Source: Pseudomonas mendocina
GTDB lineage: Bacteria > Pseudomonadota > Gammaproteobacteria > Pseudomonadales > Pseudomonadaceae
Direction: 5' to 3'
NCBI RefSeq assembly: GCF_900636545.1
Contig: NZ_LR134290.1
Coordinates: 620,001 to 684,000, forward strand
DNA: 64,000 bases
Position numbers and translations under genes: made by a program. This document shows, one piece after another, positions 1-9,716 of the stretch; within the stretch, counting starts at the first letter, position 1; every line of letters starts with the position of its first letter. The notes beneath the pieces are model-generated. The model did not search any database. It worked only from the letters and a program-made list of their open reading frames with translations, and had not been told where the DNA came from.

Positions 1-1320
1 GACCTTGGCCAGGTCGACCGGCGTGCCGCACACCTCCAGCCCGCCGGCGCGGCTGAGCGGGTTGTGCTTGAAAAAGTCGATCAGGTCGCCATGCAGGGCC
101 GCGGGCAGGCGGGTGTTGTCGTTGTTCCAGTAGAGGATGTCGAACGCCGGTGGCTGCTTGCCGAGCAGGTAATTGTTGATCCAGTAGTTCCAGATCAGAT
201 CGTTGGGGCGCATCCAGGCGAACACCCGGGCCATGTCGCGGCCGTCCAGCACGCCATGTTGATAGGAGCGGCGCTTGGCCGACTCCAGGGTTTCCTCGTC
301 GGCGAAGAGCATGGCCGGGCTGTCGATCAGGCTGTCGAGCAGGCTGACCATATAGGTGGCGCTGGCAACCTTGCGTAGCTGCCTGCGCGCCTGCAGGTGG
401 CCCTGCAGGGCCGCGATGGTCAGGCCGCCCGCGCAGGCGCCGAGCAGGTTGACGTCCTTGCCCCCGGTGATGGTGCGACAGGCGTCGACGGCTTCCTCGA
501 CGGCTTGCACGTAACTCGATAGACCCCACTCGCGATGCCGTGGATCGGGGTTGCGCCAGCTGATCATGAAGGTCTGCAGGCCGTTCTTCAGCGCGTACTG
601 GACGAAGCTCTTGTCGTTGGACAGGTCGAATATGTAGTACTTGTTGATCTGCGGCGGCACGATCAGCAGTGGGCGCAGATACTGCTTCTCGCTCATCGGC
701 TTGTACTGGATCAGCTCCAGCAGCTCGTTGCGAAACACCACGGCGCCGGGTGTGCAGGCCAGATTACGGCCGACCTCGAAGGCGTGCTTGCTGACCTGGC
801 TGGGCAGGCCGTCGTTATGCAGCAGGTCGTCGAGCAGGTGGCGCAAACCCTTGAAGGCACTGCTGCCACCGGTGTTGAGCAGCTCCTTTACCGCCTGCGG
901 ATTGAGCGGGCTGTTGGACGGCGACAGGGCGTCGCTCATCAGCGAGGCGAGAAAGCGTGCGCGGGCGCGATCATCGGCCGACAGGTCACTGTCGTCGATC
1001 CACGCCGCCAGTTGTTTCTGCCACGCCAGATAGGCCTGCAGGCTACGTCGATAGAAAGGGTTGAGGTGCCAGGTCGGATCGGCGAAACGTGCATCCTGCG
1101 GGTTGACCTTGTGCAGGGTATCGCCGAGCAGCACGCGACCCAGCTGGCCGCCGAAGGCCAGCAGATGCCGGCCGCTACGTACTGGATTCTTCAGGCTCTG
1201 GGCGGCCAGCAGGCGCATGGTCGATAACAGATCGCGCCCGCGTACGCCCACTACTGCGCTTTGGGCATTCATGAAGGTGGCAGGTGCCGGCAGTGAGGCC
1301 GGGTTCGACTTGTCTCGCAT
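1..1320 (-). CDS. phaC2: class II poly(3-hydroxyalkanoate) synthase PhaC2, 3' end cut by the window
   Basis: Polymerises (R)-3-hydroxyacyl-CoA into medium-chain-length polyhydroxyalkanoate at the granule surface. The frame is open from an ATG at 1320 to the window edge, giving 440 codons, so about 120 C-terminal residues are missing. The lipase-like box LLGACAGG carries the nucleophilic Cys, and most blocks (QYKP, VPPQINKYY, FAWMRPNDLIWNYWINNYL) are shared with the paralogous synthase at 2527-4206. It is third in the usual phaC1-phaZ-phaC2 order. A 204-bp gap with a hairpin separates it from phaZ. Assignment as PhaC2 rather than PhaC1 rests on its position and on lower N-terminal similarity. 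Family knowledge: Asp and His complete the triad, but they lie outside the window. Confidence 0.95.
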   Translation of the reverse strand, partial: MRDKSNPASLPAPATFMNAQSAVVGVRGRDLLSTMRLLAAQSLKNPVRSGRHLLAFGGQLGRVLLGDTLHKVNPQDARFADPTWHLNPFYRRSLQAYLAWQKQLAAWIDDSDLSADDRARARFLASLMSDALSPSNSPLNPQAVKELLNTGGSSAFKGLRHLLDDLLHNDGLPSQVSKHAFEVGRNLACTPGAVVFRNELLELIQYKPMSEKQYLRPLLIVPPQINKYYIFDLSNDKSFVQYALKNGLQTFMISWRNPDPRHREWGLSSYVQAVEEAVDACRTITGGKDVNLLGACAGGLTIAALQGHLQARRQLRKVASATYMVSLLDSLIDSPAMLFADEETLESAKRRSYQHGVLDGRDMARVFAWMRPNDLIWNYWINNYLLGKQPPAFDILYWNNDNTRLPAALHGDLIDFFKHNPLSRAGGLEVCGTPVDLAKV

Positions 1321-1463
1321 GGGGCAACACTCCGTCGTCAATCCGTCTAGAGACTTTCATGGCGCGGACTGCCTGACACGCACCTTGTGCTTATGCACGT
1401 CGTGCAGCAAGCCCTGTACCAGGCGCGCGGAACGTGCATTCCAGAGCGCCGCACCGAAAAGCG

Positions 1464-1485
1464 AAGGGGCCGTCACCGGCCCCTT
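1464..1485 (-). terminator. GC-rich hairpin between phaZ and phaC2
   Basis: The arms AAGGGGCC (1464-1471) and GGCCCCTT (1478-1485) are perfectly complementary around a 6-nt loop. On the minus strand the hairpin is followed by CGCTTTT, a weak U-tract. It could attenuate transcription from phaZ into phaC2. Confidence 0.5.
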
Positions 1486-1524
1486 TCTCGAGCATGCAGA
1501 ACATTGCGCACCATGCCGGTGCCG

Positions 1525-2382
1525 TCAATGCTGGCGAACCGGGGTGGGCTGCGGGTGCATCACCGCACGGTGCCGCTCCTCTTCGAGAAATTTCATGATG
1601 ATCGGCGCCACCGCTTCGGCACGGGTCACCAGAAACAGGTGGCCGTCGTCGATGATGTGCAACTCAGCGTTGGGAATGCGCCAGGCGAGCAGGCGCATGT
1701 TGATCAGCGGGATCAGCGGGTCGTCGTCGCCCGCCATCACCAGGGTCGGTTGGCGAATCTTGTGCAGCCAATGGATGCTGGTCCAGCCGAGGCCGGCGAA
1801 CAGTTGCCAGTAGTAGCCCATCTTGCCGCCCGAGCGCACCTTGCTCGCATGCGCCATGGCCAGCTTGGGATCGCGCCGGAAGGCGCCGCCATAGATATCG
1901 GGGGCGATGCGCACACCGTAAGACGGCTGTACGTAGCGCCGCGGGCTGGCCATGCGCCAGAGCACCTTGGGCTTGCCCGGTACCATCACCGCGCCAGCCG
2001 AGGTGGCGGCGAGAATCAGCTTCTTGCAGCGCTCGGGATAGTCATGGGCGAACTGCTGGGCCAGGGCGCCGCCCCAGGACACGCCGATGGCGTTGACCTG
2101 GCCGTAGTCGAGGTAATCGAGCATGCGTGCGGCCAGCTTGGCCAGACCGGGAAACCGGTAGGGCGTGGCCGGTGTCGATGAGCCACCGACGCCGGGGACG
2201 TCGAAGGCGATGATCTCCAGCTCCGGATCCAGGGCGGCGACGAAGGGCATCACCAATTCCAGGTTTGCACCGATGCCGTTGAAGATCAGCAGTGGCACCA
2301 GCTGGCTGTTGCCCGGCCGCACCGCGGTGCGGATGGTCTGCCCATCGAGATCGATGGTGCGGAATACGAATGGTTGCGGCAT
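1525..2382 (-). CDS. phaZ: poly(3-hydroxyalkanoate) depolymerase PhaZ
   Basis: Intracellular serine hydrolase that releases 3-hydroxyalkanoic acids from stored medium-chain-length PHA. The 285 aa form an alpha/beta hydrolase fold. The nucleophile elbow GVSWGG lies near residue 102, a GDDDPLIP strand carries the likely acid, and DDGHLF supplies the catalytic His near the C-terminus. The length matches Pseudomonas PhaZ. It lies between phaC1 and phaC2 on the same strand, which is the standard PHA locus order. The start is the ATG at 2382, with a GGGG stretch just upstream as a weak ribosome site. Confidence 0.95.
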   Translation of the reverse strand: MPQPFVFRTIDLDGQTIRTAVRPGNSQLVPLLIFNGIGANLELVMPFVAALDPELEIIAFDVPGVGGSSTPATPYRFPGLAKLAARMLDYLDYGQVNAIGVSWGGALAQQFAHDYPERCKKLILAATSAGAVMVPGKPKVLWRMASPRRYVQPSYGVRIAPDIYGGAFRRDPKLAMAHASKVRSGGKMGYYWQLFAGLGWTSIHWLHKIRQPTLVMAGDDDPLIPLINMRLLAWRIPNAELHIIDDGHLFLVTRAEAVAPIIMKFLEEERHRAVMHPQPTPVRQH

Positions 2383-2526
2383 GGGCGCAGCCCCTGTGGA
2401 GTTGAGCGCTGGAGATGGCCGTCCGGGCTGCCTCCAGAGTTACCAGGATGAAAACCTGGTTAGCCACGGCCTGGCTGGCGCGTGGCGTGCGGCACTTCCC
2501 GGTGCCGCTGCGGTTGAGGTGGATGA

Positions 2527-4206
2527 TCAGCGTTCGTGTACATAGGTGCCCGGGGCGGCTTCGCCGGCCGGGAATTTCTTGTTGCCCAGCGCCCGTGGAG
2601 CATTCTTGGTTTCGCCCGAGCGCTCGGCCAGCCAGCTTTGCCAATGCAGCCACCAGGAGTCGGCATGCTTGGTCGAGCTTTCCTGCCAGGCTTTCGGGTC
2701 CAGCGGCATCTCGCTATTGGTCATGTAGCGCGCCTTGGGGTTGCCCGGCGGGTTGAGAATGCTCTGGATATGGCCGCTGTTGGAGAGCACGAACTCGCAT
2801 TTGCCGCCGAACAGATGAGCCGATTTGTAGCAGGAATCCCATGGCGTGATGTGGTCGGTGGTGCCGGCGACGACGAAGAAGTCGCAGGTGACCTGTTTGA
2901 GGTCGATCGGCGTACCGCACACTTCCAGCGCGCCGGGACGGGTCAACGGGTTGGTCTGGAACATTTCGATGAACTCGCCGTGCAGCGCAGCCGGCAGGCG
3001 TGTGGTGTCGTTGTTCCAGTAGAGAATGTCGAACACCGGCGGCTCGTTGCCGAGCAGGTAGTTGTTGACCCAGTAGTTCCAGATCAGGTCGTTGGGGCGC
3101 ATCCAGGCGAAAACCTTGGCCATGTCGCTGCCTTCCAGCACTCCGGCCTGGTAGGAGCGGCGCTTGGCCGCTTCCAGGGTCTTCTCGTCGGCGAACAGCG
3201 CTACCTGGGTGTCGAGCTGGGTGTCGAGCACGCTGACCAGCAAGGTCAGGGCATTGACTTTAGGTTGGCCGAGCGCGGCGTAGTGGCCGAGCAGCGAAGC
3301 AGTGGTCAGGCCACCGGAGCAGGCGCCGAGCATGTTCACGTCTTTGCTGCCGGTGATGGCGCAGATGACGTCGATGGCTTCCTTGAGCGCCTCGATGTAG
3401 GTGGACAGGCCCCACTCGCGCTGCGCCTTGGTCGGGTTGCGCCAGCTGACCACGAAGGTCTGCACCTGGCTGCGCAGGAGGAAGCGCGCCAGGCTCTTGT
3501 CCGGCGACAGGTCGAAGACATAGAACTTGTTGATCTGCGGCGGCACCACTAGCAACGGGCGCTCATGCACGCTCTCGGTGATCGGCTTGTACTGGATCAG
3601 CTCCAGCACATCGTTGCGAAACACCACGGCGCCGTCGGTGGTGGCCAGGTTCTTGCCGACCTCGAAGGCCTCCATATTCACCTGACTCGGCATGCCGCCG
3701 TTGTGCACCATGTCCTTGGCCAGGTGCGACAGGCCGTCGAGCAGGCTCTTGCCGCCGGTTTCGAAGAAACGTTTGACCGCTGCCGGGTTGGCCATGCTGT
3801 TGGAGGGTGCCATGGCTTCGGTCATCAGGTTGATCACGAAGTGGCCGCGGCTGGCGTCCTGCTCGGACAGCGAGCTGTGCTCGACCCAGTCGTGCAGCTC
3901 CTTGCGCCAGGCCAGGTAAGTCTGCAGGTAGCGGCGGTACAGCGGGTTCTGGCTCCAGGCCGGATCGGCAAAGCGGCGGTCACCGTCTTCGGGCTTTAGC
4001 GCGGACTGGCCGAGCATGACGTTCTTCAGTTCGAGGCCGAAATGGGCGACATGCTTGGCGCTGTGGAAGGGTTGTTTGAGTGCCTGGGCGAGCACCATGC
4101 GGGCAGAGGTCAAAAGATCCTTGCCGCGGATGCCAATCACCGGGTTGAGGCCCAGCGTGTTTTCCGAGGCCTGGCGTTTCAGGTCTTCGTTATTCTTGTC
4201 ACTCAT
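2527..4206 (-). CDS. phaC1: class II poly(3-hydroxyalkanoate) synthase PhaC1
   Basis: Main medium-chain-length PHA synthase, 559 aa, the usual length of Pseudomonas PhaC1. The catalytic Cys lies in LGACSGG near residue 296, the Asp in the TTDHIT block and the His in SNSGHIQS, together forming the C-D-H triad of PHA synthases. It is the first gene of phaC1-phaZ-phaC2. A -24/-12 type promoter lies 125 bp upstream (4331-4347), so nitrogen-linked sigma-54 control is likely. This fits PHA storage under nitrogen limitation. The start is the ATG at 4206. Confidence 0.97.
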   Translation of the reverse strand: MSDKNNEDLKRQASENTLGLNPVIGIRGKDLLTSARMVLAQALKQPFHSAKHVAHFGLELKNVMLGQSALKPEDGDRRFADPAWSQNPLYRRYLQTYLAWRKELHDWVEHSSLSEQDASRGHFVINLMTEAMAPSNSMANPAAVKRFFETGGKSLLDGLSHLAKDMVHNGGMPSQVNMEAFEVGKNLATTDGAVVFRNDVLELIQYKPITESVHERPLLVVPPQINKFYVFDLSPDKSLARFLLRSQVQTFVVSWRNPTKAQREWGLSTYIEALKEAIDVICAITGSKDVNMLGACSGGLTTASLLGHYAALGQPKVNALTLLVSVLDTQLDTQVALFADEKTLEAAKRRSYQAGVLEGSDMAKVFAWMRPNDLIWNYWVNNYLLGNEPPVFDILYWNNDTTRLPAALHGEFIEMFQTNPLTRPGALEVCGTPIDLKQVTCDFFVVAGTTDHITPWDSCYKSAHLFGGKCEFVLSNSGHIQSILNPPGNPKARYMTNSEMPLDPKAWQESSTKHADSWWLHWQSWLAERSGETKNAPRALGNKKFPAGEAAPGTYVHER

Positions 4207-4330
4207 CTACGACGCTCCAATGTCCTGAGTCGCGCACTGGCCGTGCTCGCGGCGAAACAAGGGCCAGGTACTGCTCGGGTTGCCGGGGGCGGATCAAGTC
4301 CGCGTCATGCATTGCATCTGACTGGGCCAA

Positions 4331-4347
4331 ATGCAGGGAACCTGCCA
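4331..4347 (-). promoter_or_regulatory. sigma-54 (-24/-12) promoter of phaC1
   Basis: Read on the minus strand, the site is TGGCAG-N4-CCTGCAT with the invariant GG and GC exactly 10 nt apart (GG at 4346-4345, GC at 4334-4333). It lies about 125 bp upstream of the phaC1 ATG. Sigma-54 promoters in front of phaC1 have been described in other pseudomonads. No enhancer site was identified in the remaining 4348-4495. Confidence 0.6.
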
Positions 4348-4495
4348 GTTCCTTGGTTACCCGAGTTTTTGCCGTTAGGCAAGCTGATCGATGGGGCAGG
4401 AGTATGCCGCGATAGTTTAGAAAAATCGTTCTAACTACCGGGTAATGGGCGGGGAAATGCGTGCGGGCGCTCTGCGACGAGGCTTGCGCCTCGAG

Positions 4496-4867
4496 TCAGA
4501 GCATCAGGCGCACGACGGACTCGTTGGGGTCGCGGGACTTGCCGGCAGCGCTGAGTTGCGCCAGGTAGTCGGCCCACAGCTCGTCCTGCCGGGTGGCCAG
4601 TTCGTGCAGGTACTCCCAGGTAAACAGGCCGCTGTCATGGCCGTCGTCGAAGCACAATTTCAGTGCATAGTTGCCGGCGGGTTCGATGCGTTCGAGCCCG
4701 ACATTGAGTTTGCCGGTCTGCAGAATCGGTTGGCCGTGCCCCTGCACTTCGGCCGAGGGGGAGTGCACGCGCAGGAACTCGGCGCTGAGCGAGTAACTCT
4801 GTTCGCCGTAACGCAGCTCCAGCGTGCTCGACGCCTTGTGCAGTTTGATCGCGTTGGGGATGGGCAT
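4496..4867 (-). CDS. DUF971 (gamma-butyrobetaine hydroxylase N-terminal-like) protein
   Basis: Small cytosolic protein, 123 aa from the ATG at 4867, which has a GGAAA ribosome site just upstream. It consists of a single DUF971 domain, recognised by GHDSGLFTWEYLHEL near the C-terminal half and a basic beta-rich N-terminus (KLHKASSTLELRYG). The domain resembles the N-terminal zinc-binding domain of gamma-butyrobetaine hydroxylase, but no metal ligands are obvious here. Its function is unknown. In Pseudomonas it sits between hslU and phaC1, as it does here, although it is probably transcribed with hslVU. Confidence 0.85.
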   Translation of the reverse strand: MPIPNAIKLHKASSTLELRYGEQSYSLSAEFLRVHSPSAEVQGHGQPILQTGKLNVGLERIEPAGNYALKLCFDDGHDSGLFTWEYLHELATRQDELWADYLAQLSAAGKSRDPNESVVRLML

Positions 4868-5012
4868 GGCTGATTTCCGTGATCTTTTAAGGCATAACCG
4901 GTTGAGTGATCCCGCCATTCTGTAGGCGCGGCTGGGCGGCATTCCGCTTCAGCCGCGAAATTCGCGGATAAATCCGTTCCTACAGAATGGCGCCGGTCAC
5001 CGGCGACTGGAC

Positions 5013-6353
5013 TTACAGAATATACCGCGACAGATCTTCGTCCTGCGCCAGTTCGCCGAGGTGGCCGTTGACGTAGGCCGCGTCGATGCGGATCGGTTCG
5101 CCGTTCTGCTGGCCAGCCAGATCGCCGGCGCTGAAGGATACCTCTTCCAGCAGGCGTTCGAGCAGGGTGTGCAGGCGCCGGGCACCGATGTTCTCGGTCT
5201 TTTCGTTGACCTGCCAGGCGATCTCCGCCAGGCGCTTGATGCCGTCTTCGGCGAATTCGATATCCAGCCCTTCGGTCTTCAGCAGTGCACTGTACTGCTC
5301 GGTGAGCGAAGCGTGTGGCTCGCTGAGGATGCGTTCGAAATCCTGTGGGCTCAGGGCCTTGAGCTCGACACGGATCGGCAGACGGCCCTGCAGCTCGGGC
5401 ACCAGGTCACTCGGTTTGCTGAGGTGGAAGGCGCCCGAAGCGATGAACAGGATATGGTCGGTCTTGACCATGCCCAGCTTGGTGTTGACCGTGCAGCCTT
5501 CGATCAGCGGCAGCAGATCGCGCTGTACGCCCTCACGCGAGACGTCGGCGCCGCCGGCGTTGGCGCGCTTGGCCACCTTGTCGATCTCGTCGATGAAGAC
5601 GATGCCATGCTGCTCGACAGCCTCCAGCGCACGGGCCTTGAGTTCTTCCTCGTTGACCAGGCGCGCGGCTTCCTCGTCGCGTACCAGCTTCATGGCATCG
5701 GCGACCTTGAGCTTGCGGCTCTTCTTCTTGCCCTTGCCCATGCTGGAGAACAGGTTCTGCAGCTGGTTGGTCATTTCCTCCATGCCTGGCGGGGTCATGA
5801 TCTCCACACCCATGGGGGCGTCGGCTACTTCGATGTCGATTTCCTTGTCGTTCAACTGACCTTCGCGCAGGCGCTTGCGGAACAGCTGACGCGTATTGGA
5901 ATCCTCGCTGCGCGCTGGCTCGTCGCCGAAGCCCTGGCGCGCAGGCGGCAGCAGGGCGTCGAGGATGCGCTCCTCGGCGGCATCTTCGGCGCGGTGGCGT
6001 ACCTTGGTCATTTCCTGCTCGCGCAGCATCTTCACCGCGGCGTCGGCCAGGTCACGGATGATCGACTCGACGTCGCGGCCGACGTAGCCCACCTCGGTGA
6101 ACTTGGTCGCTTCGACTTTCAGGAACGGGGCATTGGCCAGCTTGGCCAGGCGACGGGCGATCTCGGTCTTGCCGACACCGGTCGGGCCGATCATCAGAAT
6201 GTTCTTTGGCGTCACTTCCTGGCGTAGTTCGGCCGGCAGCTGCATGCGCCGCCAGCGGTTGCGCAGGGCGATGGCGACGGCGCGCTTGGCGTCGTCCTGG
6301 CCGATGATGTGGCGGTTGAGTTCGTGGACGATCTCGCGGGGCGTCATGGACAT
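5013..6353 (-). CDS. hslU: ATP-dependent protease ATPase subunit HslU (ClpY)
   Basis: AAA+ unfoldase that feeds substrates to the HslV peptidase in the cytosol. The 446 aa begin [13 protein letters not shown], as in other Pseudomonas. Walker A is GPTGVGKTE near residue 57 and Walker B is VFIDEID. The intermediate (I) domain spans the charged middle third, and the C-terminus ends in SRYIL, the tail that docks into HslV. The gene is downstream of hslV on the same strand, but 179 bp away rather than the usual few tens of bases, because a repeat element (6402-6529) fills the gap. Confidence 0.98.
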   Translation of the reverse strand: MSMTPREIVHELNRHIIGQDDAKRAVAIALRNRWRRMQLPAELRQEVTPKNILMIGPTGVGKTEIARRLAKLANAPFLKVEATKFTEVGYVGRDVESIIRDLADAAVKMLREQEMTKVRHRAEDAAEERILDALLPPARQGFGDEPARSEDSNTRQLFRKRLREGQLNDKEIDIEVADAPMGVEIMTPPGMEEMTNQLQNLFSSMGKGKKKSRKLKVADAMKLVRDEEAARLVNEEELKARALEAVEQHGIVFIDEIDKVAKRANAGGADVSREGVQRDLLPLIEGCTVNTKLGMVKTDHILFIASGAFHLSKPSDLVPELQGRLPIRVELKALSPQDFERILSEPHASLTEQYSALLKTEGLDIEFAEDGIKRLAEIAWQVNEKTENIGARRLHTLLERLLEEVSFSAGDLAGQQNGEPIRIDAAYVNGHLGELAQDEDLSRYIL

Positions 6354-6401
6354 GGAATCTGGCTCGCTATCGAATCAATAAAAAGTGGACGCTTGGGGCT
6401 C

Positions 6402-6529
6402 TCTAAAAACGTAGGCGAGGCAGTCAGCGCAAGGCGGAAACAGGCGAGGAAGCGGAGTTTACTGTTGTAAATGAGCATTCCGAGCCTGTTTTCAACGCGG
6501 CGATGGCAACGCAGGTAGTTTTTAGATAG
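6402..6529. repeat. MITE-like inverted-repeat element, copy A (between hslV and hslU)
   Basis: Non-coding 128-bp element with terminal inverted repeats (CTAAAAACGTAG at one end, CTAAAAACTAC read from the other). The internal core includes GAAGCGGAGTTTAC, GTTGTAAATGAGCATTCCGAG and CCTGTTT. The same core recurs at 7151-7296 (opposite orientation) and 55751-55892. It has no coding potential and no transposase nearby. It ends 3 bp from the hslV stop codon and separates hslV from hslU. Confidence 0.75.
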
Positions 6530-6532
6530 GCC

Positions 6533-7063
6533 TCACTCGGGCGCGTCCAGTTCCTCGATTGTCTGGTGGTGATTGGTGAAGACGCAGATATCGCCGGCGA
6601 TGCCCAGCGCAGTCTCGGCCACTTCGCGGGCGGACAGGTCGGTCTTCATCAACAGGGCACGGGCGGCGGCCTGGGCGAAATTGCCTCCGGAGCCCATGGC
6701 GATAAGGCCTTCCTCGGGTTCGACGACGTCACCGTTGCCGGTGATGATCAGCGAGGCGTCCTTGTTGGCCACGGCCAGCATGGCTTCCAGGCGGCTCAGA
6801 CTGCGATCGGTACGCCAGTCCTTGGCCAGCTCGACGGCGGCGCGCACCAGGTGGCCCTGATGTTTCTCAAGCTGGCCTTCGAAACGCTCGAACAGGGTGA
6901 AGGCGTCGGCGGTAGCGCCGGCGAAGCCGGCCAGTACCTGGCCGTGGTAAAGGCGGCGCACCTTCTTGGCGTTGCCCTTCATGACGGTGTTGCCGAGGGA
7001 TACCTGGCCGTCACCTGCCATCACGACCTTGCCGTGGCGGCGCACTGAAACGATGGTGGTCAA
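6533..7063 (-). CDS. hslV: ATP-dependent protease peptidase subunit HslV (ClpQ)
   Basis: Threonine peptidase of the HslVU complex, 176 aa. The start is the TTG at 7063. This gives the expected [12 protein letters not shown]-terminus with catalytic Thr at position 2 after Met removal, and a GGAG ribosome site sits 7 nt upstream. Upstream in-frame ATGs would add about 30 residues not found in the family. The motif [11 protein letters not shown] and the C-terminal [18 protein letters not shown] are typical. The gene is flanked on both sides by copies of the same MITE-like repeat, so its transcription with hslU crosses that element. Confidence 0.96.
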   Translation of the reverse strand: MTTIVSVRRHGKVVMAGDGQVSLGNTVMKGNAKKVRRLYHGQVLAGFAGATADAFTLFERFEGQLEKHQGHLVRAAVELAKDWRTDRSLSRLEAMLAVANKDASLIITGNGDVVEPEEGLIAMGSGGNFAQAAARALLMKTDLSAREVAETALGIAGDICVFTNHHQTIEELDAPE

Positions 7064-7150
7064 GGGTGAATCTCCACGCTGCGGGGCGAACTTGCCCGGA
7101 TGGAAACTCAGATGGGGTGCCCGCCCCAGCTTTTCAACCGGCGGCGGGCT

Positions 7151-7296
7151 CAACAGGCTGTTGAAAAACTACCTGCGTTGTCTGGCCGTCGTTAAAAACA
7201 GCCTCAAAATGCTCATTTACAACGCGTAAACTGCGCTTTTTCGGCTGTTTTTGCCTCGGCCAGCCTGCCTCGTCTACGTTTTTCAACGGCCTGTTG
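7151..7296. repeat. MITE-like inverted-repeat element, copy B (between SPOR gene and hslV)
   Basis: 146-bp non-coding element in the opposite orientation to copy A. Its termini are near-perfect inverted repeats: CAACAGGCTGTTGAAAAAC at the left and CAACAGGCCGTTGAAAAAC read from the right. The reverse complement contains the shared core TTGTAAATGAGCATT. It ends 6 bp from the stop codon of the SPOR gene and may act as a hairpin terminator between that gene and hslV. Confidence 0.75.
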
Positions 7297-7301
7297 GGCG
7301 A

Positions 7302-7976
7302 TCAGCGGACCTGGCGCTGCTGTAACAGCAGGTTGCTGTAACCGTTGCCGGCCAGGGTCTTCTGCGCTGTCGCCAGTTGCTCGCGGCTGGCAAAGGGGCC
7401 AACCAGTACGCGGTGCCAGGTCTCGTCGCGGACCTTGCCGGTTTCCACGCGTACGTTCTGGCCGAGCAGGATTATCTGCGCGCGCACGGCGTCGGCGTCG
7501 TCACGCTTGCGGAACGAGCCGGCCTGGAGGAAGAACTGCGTAGTGACCGGAGCATTGGCCAGCACCGGTGGTGGAGGCGGCGGCACCTGGCCATTGAGCG
7601 CAGCTTCGGCGCGTGCGGTGTCGATCTTCGCGGCTTCTTCCGGCGTGACCGGCTTTTGCTCTGGCGCAGGAGTCGGTGTTTCCTCCAGCGCTTGCGGCAG
7701 GATCACCTCCGATTCCGGCAGCAGGGTGTAGAAGTCGTACTTGGGCCTGGCCGGCTCGGGCTGCGTCGGTTTCGGTTCTGGTTTGGTGCTGCGCACCTGC
7801 TCGCCCTTGTCGCGCTTGATCTCGTCACGGCCCGGCTCGAGGCTGAACAGGAACATGAAGAAACCGCCAACCACTAGGCCGCAGGCTAGCCAGATCCAGC
7901 CCGGTACGGGCTTCTTCGCCGGGGCCTGATAGCGACTGGCGCCGCGTTTCGGCGCCGGCTTCTTGCGCGCTGCCAT
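7302..7976 (-). CDS. SPOR-domain inner-membrane protein (FtsN-like)
   Basis: Peptidoglycan-binding division-associated protein, 224 aa. It has a short basic cytoplasmic N-terminus rich in Lys/Ala/Pro, one membrane helix around residues 27-46 (WIWLACGLVVGGFFMFLF), and a Pro/Glu-rich periplasmic linker. A C-terminal SPOR domain of about 75 residues begins near QFFLQAGSFRKRDDAD and ends YSNLLLQQ. This topology is that of FtsN-like proteins that bind denuded glycan at the septum. The gene follows argS with zero spacing and shares its transcript. Identity with true FtsN cannot be settled by eye. Confidence 0.85.
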   Translation of the reverse strand: MAARKKPAPKRGASRYQAPAKKPVPGWIWLACGLVVGGFFMFLFSLEPGRDEIKRDKGEQVRSTKPEPKPTQPEPARPKYDFYTLLPESEVILPQALEETPTPAPEQKPVTPEEAAKIDTARAEAALNGQVPPPPPPVLANAPVTTQFFLQAGSFRKRDDADAVRAQIILLGQNVRVETGKVRDETWHRVLVGPFASREQLATAQKTLAGNGYSNLLLQQRQVR

Positions 7977-9716
7977 TTACATCCGCTCCAGAGTTTCCAG
8001 GCCGAGCAGCTCCAGGCCCTGCTTGAGGGTGCGGCCAGTGAGGGCGGCCAGGCGCAGACGGCTGTTGCGCGTGGCTTCGTCTTCGGCGGTCAGGATCGGG
8101 CAGTTCTCGTAGAAACTGGAGAACAGCCCGGCGATGTCGTACAGGTAAGCGCACAGCATGTGCGGCGTGCCCTTGTCGGCCACATTGCCGAGCAGCTCGT
8201 TGAACTGAGCCAGTTTGCCAGCCAGTGCCTGTTCCTGATCGGCGACCAGGGTGATCTGCCCGCCGATTTCATCAACGCCCTTGCCCAGCTTGCGGAAGAT
8301 GCTGGCGACGCGGGTGTAGGCGTACAGCAGGTAGGGCGCAGTGTTGCCCTCGAAACTCAGCATCAGGTCAAAGTTGAAGCTGTAGTCGCTGGTGCGGTGC
8401 TTGGAAAGGTCGGCGTACTTCACCGAGGCGATGCCGACCACGCGGGCGATCTGACGCAGCTCGTCCTCGGCCAGTTCCGGGTTCTTGTCCTTGACCAGGC
8501 TGTAGGCGCGCTGCTCGGCTTCGTCGAGCAGTTGCACCAGTTTCACGGTGCCGCCGTCGCGGGTCTTGAACGGACGACCGTCCGGGCCGTTCATGGTGCC
8601 GAAGCCCATGTGTTCCATTTCCATGCTGGCCGGGACGAAGCCGGCCAGGCGTGCGCAGGCGAAGACCATCTGGAAGTGCAGGGCCTGGCGCTGGTCGACG
8701 AAGTACAGCACGCGGTCGGCCTTGAGTGCGTTGGCACGGTAGCGGGTGGCTGCCAGGTCTGTGGTGGCGTACAGATAGCCGCCGCCGGCCTTCTGCACGA
8801 TCAGCGGCAGCGGGTTGCCTTCGGCGTTTTTGAACTCGTCCATGAACACGCACTGCGCACCGTTGTCTTCGGTCAGCAGGCCCTTGGCCTCAAGGTCGGC
8901 GACCACCTGCGGCAGGTCGTCGTTATAGGCGCTCTCGCCCTTGACGTCGGCCATGGAGAGCTTGACTCCGAGGCGGTCGTACAGCGCCTGGCAATGCGAC
9001 AGGGAGATGTCGTTGAAACGATGCCACAGGCGCAAGCACTCGGCGTCGCCGGCCTGCAGCTGCACCACCAGCTCGCGGGCGCGGTCGGCGAACTCGGGGG
9101 ATTCGTCGAAGCGCTTCTTGGCCGCGCGGTAGAAGCCTTCGAGGTCGGCCAGCTCGCTTTCGGCGGCCGCCGGGTTTTCCTGCATGTAAGCCAGCAACAT
9201 GCCGAACTGGGTGCCCCAGTCGCCGACATGGTTCTGACGGATCACGGTGTCGCCGAGGAATTCCAGCACGCGTGCCACGCCGTCGCCGATGATGGTCGAG
9301 CGCAGGTGCCCGACGTGCATTTCCTTGGCCAGGTTGGGTGCGGACATGTCGACCACCACGCGCTGCGTCGGGCCGCTCTTGCGTACGCCCAGCTTGGCAT
9401 CGGCCAGCGCCGCTTCCAGGTGCTGGGCCAGTACATCACTGTTCTGGAAGAAATTGAGGAAGCCGGGGCCGGCGATCTCCACCTTGGTGATCTGCTCGTC
9501 GGCCGGCAGGGCAGCAATGAGTTTTTCGGCCAGGTCGCGTGGCTTCATGCCGGCTGGTTTGGCCAGCATCATGGCGATGTTGCTGGCGAAGTCGCCGTGG
9601 CTCTTGTCCTTGGTGTTCTCCACCTGGATGGCCGGCGTCAGGCCCGCTGGCAGCACGCCTTCGGCGGTCAGGCGGTCGAGGGCTTGCTGGATCAGGTGGC
9701 GAATGCTGTCTTTCAT
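7977..9716 (-). CDS. argS: arginyl-tRNA synthetase
   Basis: Class I aminoacyl-tRNA synthetase charging tRNA-Arg, 579 aa. The start is the ATG at 9716 ([13 protein letters not shown]); longer in-frame extensions would lie in repeat-rich intergenic DNA. Landmarks are the N-terminal Add-1 tRNA-binding domain, the HIGH-type signature [12 protein letters not shown], a KFNE-like FNDISLSH stretch, and the C-terminal anticodon domain ending LGLETLERM. There is no classical KMSKS, as is common in ArgS. It is the first gene ahead of the SPOR gene on the minus strand. Confidence 0.98.
   Translation of the reverse strand: MKDSIRHLIQQALDRLTAEGVLPAGLTPAIQVENTKDKSHGDFASNIAMMLAKPAGMKPRDLAEKLIAALPADEQITKVEIAGPGFLNFFQNSDVLAQHLEAALADAKLGVRKSGPTQRVVVDMSAPNLAKEMHVGHLRSTIIGDGVARVLEFLGDTVIRQNHVGDWGTQFGMLLAYMQENPAAAESELADLEGFYRAAKKRFDESPEFADRARELVVQLQAGDAECLRLWHRFNDISLSHCQALYDRLGVKLSMADVKGESAYNDDLPQVVADLEAKGLLTEDNGAQCVFMDEFKNAEGNPLPLIVQKAGGGYLYATTDLAATRYRANALKADRVLYFVDQRQALHFQMVFACARLAGFVPASMEMEHMGFGTMNGPDGRPFKTRDGGTVKLVQLLDEAEQRAYSLVKDKNPELAEDELRQIARVVGIASVKYADLSKHRTSDYSFNFDLMLSFEGNTAPYLLYAYTRVASIFRKLGKGVDEIGGQITLVADQEQALAGKLAQFNELLGNVADKGTPHMLCAYLYDIAGLFSSFYENCPILTAEDEATRNSRLRLAALTGRTLKQGLELLGLETLERM

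Noticed and set aside
6533..7153. 206-aa reading of HslV from an upstream ATG
   Set aside because: Adds residues before the catalytic Thr that would block activity; TTG at 7063 has a good ribosome site.
6402..7296. Integron attC-like sites or small RNAs at the paired inverted repeats
   Set aside because: No integrase, no GTTRRRY core, and the two copies share a long internal sequence and long terminal inverted repeats, so a MITE-like reading is simpler.
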